This document shows positions 63,609-64,000 of a stretch of DNA of 64,000 nt, piece after piece. Every line of letters begins with the position of its first letter. The first letter of the stretch is position 1. The notes below the pieces were generated by a model. That model was not told the origin of the DNA. It made no database searches and saw nothing but the letters and a program-made list of their open reading frames with translations. A program made the position numbers and the translations under genes. Origin of the DNA: Haematobacter missouriensis (GTDB taxonomy: Bacteria > Pseudomonadota > Alphaproteobacteria > Rhodobacterales > Rhodobacteraceae); assembly GCF_000740775.1 (NCBI RefSeq), contig NZ_JFGS01000003.1, positions 186,001-250,000 of the forward strand, given 5' to 3'.

Positions 63609-64000
63609 ATGGCGAAGCAGCAGATGCTCCAGTTCGTGACCGTCGGCAAAGAGATGCCGTCGAAACGTCCGCCCGAACTCCGGGCCAAGGACTTCCACGA
63701 GATTTACGGGGAGTTCTCGGACTCAAAGGCGGCGGAGCAATCCGGCCGCTGCTCACAATGCGGCGTGCCCTATTGCCAGGCGCATTGCCCGCTCTCCAAC
63801 AACATTCCCGACTGGCTCCGCATGACCGCCGAAGGGCGTCTGCAGGAGGCCTATGACCTCAGCCAGGCAACCAACACCTTCCCGGAGATCTGCGGTCGCA
63901 TCTGCCCGCAAGACCGTCTGTGCGAGGGCAACTGCGTCATCGAACAGTCGGGCCACGGCACCGTCACCATCGGCTCCGTGGAGAAATACATCACTGATAC
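63609..64000 (+). CDS. gltD: glutamate synthase small subunit, partial (5' part)
   Basis: NADPH-dependent subunit of glutamate synthase. The visible 130 residues contain the N-terminal iron-sulfur cysteine clusters (CSQCGVPYCQAHCPLSNNIPDW; CGRICPQDRLCEGNC) that open GltD proteins, followed by SVEKYITD before the FAD domain. ATG 63609 is preceded by an AT-rich control region. The gene runs off the right edge; the large subunit is not seen. Confidence 0.95.
   Translation, partial: MAKQQMLQFVTVGKEMPSKRPPELRAKDFHEIYGEFSDSKAAEQSGRCSQCGVPYCQAHCPLSNNIPDWLRMTAEGRLQEAYDLSQATNTFPEICGRICPQDRLCEGNCVIEQSGHGTVTIGSVEKYITD

Overview
The window is a 64-kb stretch of core chromosome from a GC-rich alphaproteobacterium, most probably of the family Rhodobacteraceae (Rhodobacterales). 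The inference rests on gene content: a class I (archaeal-type) lysyl-tRNA synthetase, phosphatidylcholine synthase, the alphaproteobacterial flagellin regulators FlaF and FlbT with a DUF1217 protein, the lptC-lptA-lptB-rpoN-hpf-ptsN gene order, an xerC-DUF484 pair and a YcjX-TIGR01620 pair. Nearly all the DNA is coding and genes are packed into short operons with ATGA-type overlaps. I see no prophage, insertion sequence, CRISPR array or defence island.

Layout. 1-5.9 kb: ettA (cut by the left edge), nadD, dacB, a TerB-like gene, lysK and a PPOX-fold protein. 6.2-10.9 kb: an acetate-activation group of acs, a coupled adenylate kinase and a long-looped MFS carrier. 10.9-17.3 kb: truA, ycjX, a TIGR01620 gene and ileS. 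17.4-26.7 kb: pcs, DUF484-xerC, a small-molecule kinase-fold gene, talC/fsa, priA, msrA, a P-loop gene, prmA and a DUF1127 gene. 27.0-29.3 kb: ruvCAB. 29.4-34.5 kb: two paralogous ABC exporter genes and an rlmD-like methyltransferase in one overlapping operon. 34.5-41.2 kb: two L,D-transpeptidases, a CAP-domain lipoprotein, a small secreted protein, hemH, a methyltransferase divergent from comF, grxC, a nitrilase-family hydrolase and a MarR regulator. 41.2-46.9 kb: flagellar genes (flgD, a frameshifted fliK, a FlgJ-type rod protein, a FlgN-like protein, flagellin, flaF, flbT, DUF1217). 47.0-51.9 kb: an MltB-type transglycosylase, rnr and dapE. 52.5-55.1 kb: cysQ, a kdsB variant and galU. 55.3-61.4 kb, minus strand: kdsD-lptC-lptA-lptB-rpoN-hpf-ptsN, plus rnd just downstream of tRNA-Leu(CAG). 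61.6-64 kb: an NDUFA9-like protein, uppP and the 5' part of gltD.

How it fits together. Envelope building dominates: Kdo supply and activation (kdsD, kdsB), LPS transport (lptABC), UDP-glucose (galU), lipid carrier recycling (uppP), peptidoglycan tailoring (dacB, two L,D-transpeptidases, MltB-like, dapE) and phosphatidylcholine. A second theme is RNA and DNA upkeep (ruvCAB, priA, xerC, rnr, rnd, truA, prmA, rlmD). The third is flagellar assembly with its post-transcriptional regulators.

I did not find an obviously new system. The observations most worth checking are the single-base frameshift in fliK at a G5 tract inside a perfect hairpin; a kinase-fold gene that seems to lack any ATG, GTG or TTG start near its conserved N-terminus and may start at CTG; a low-GC, atypical-codon patch inside ileS; paired operator-like dyads upstream of acs; and unexplained dyad elements upstream of gltD and of the second L,D-transpeptidase.
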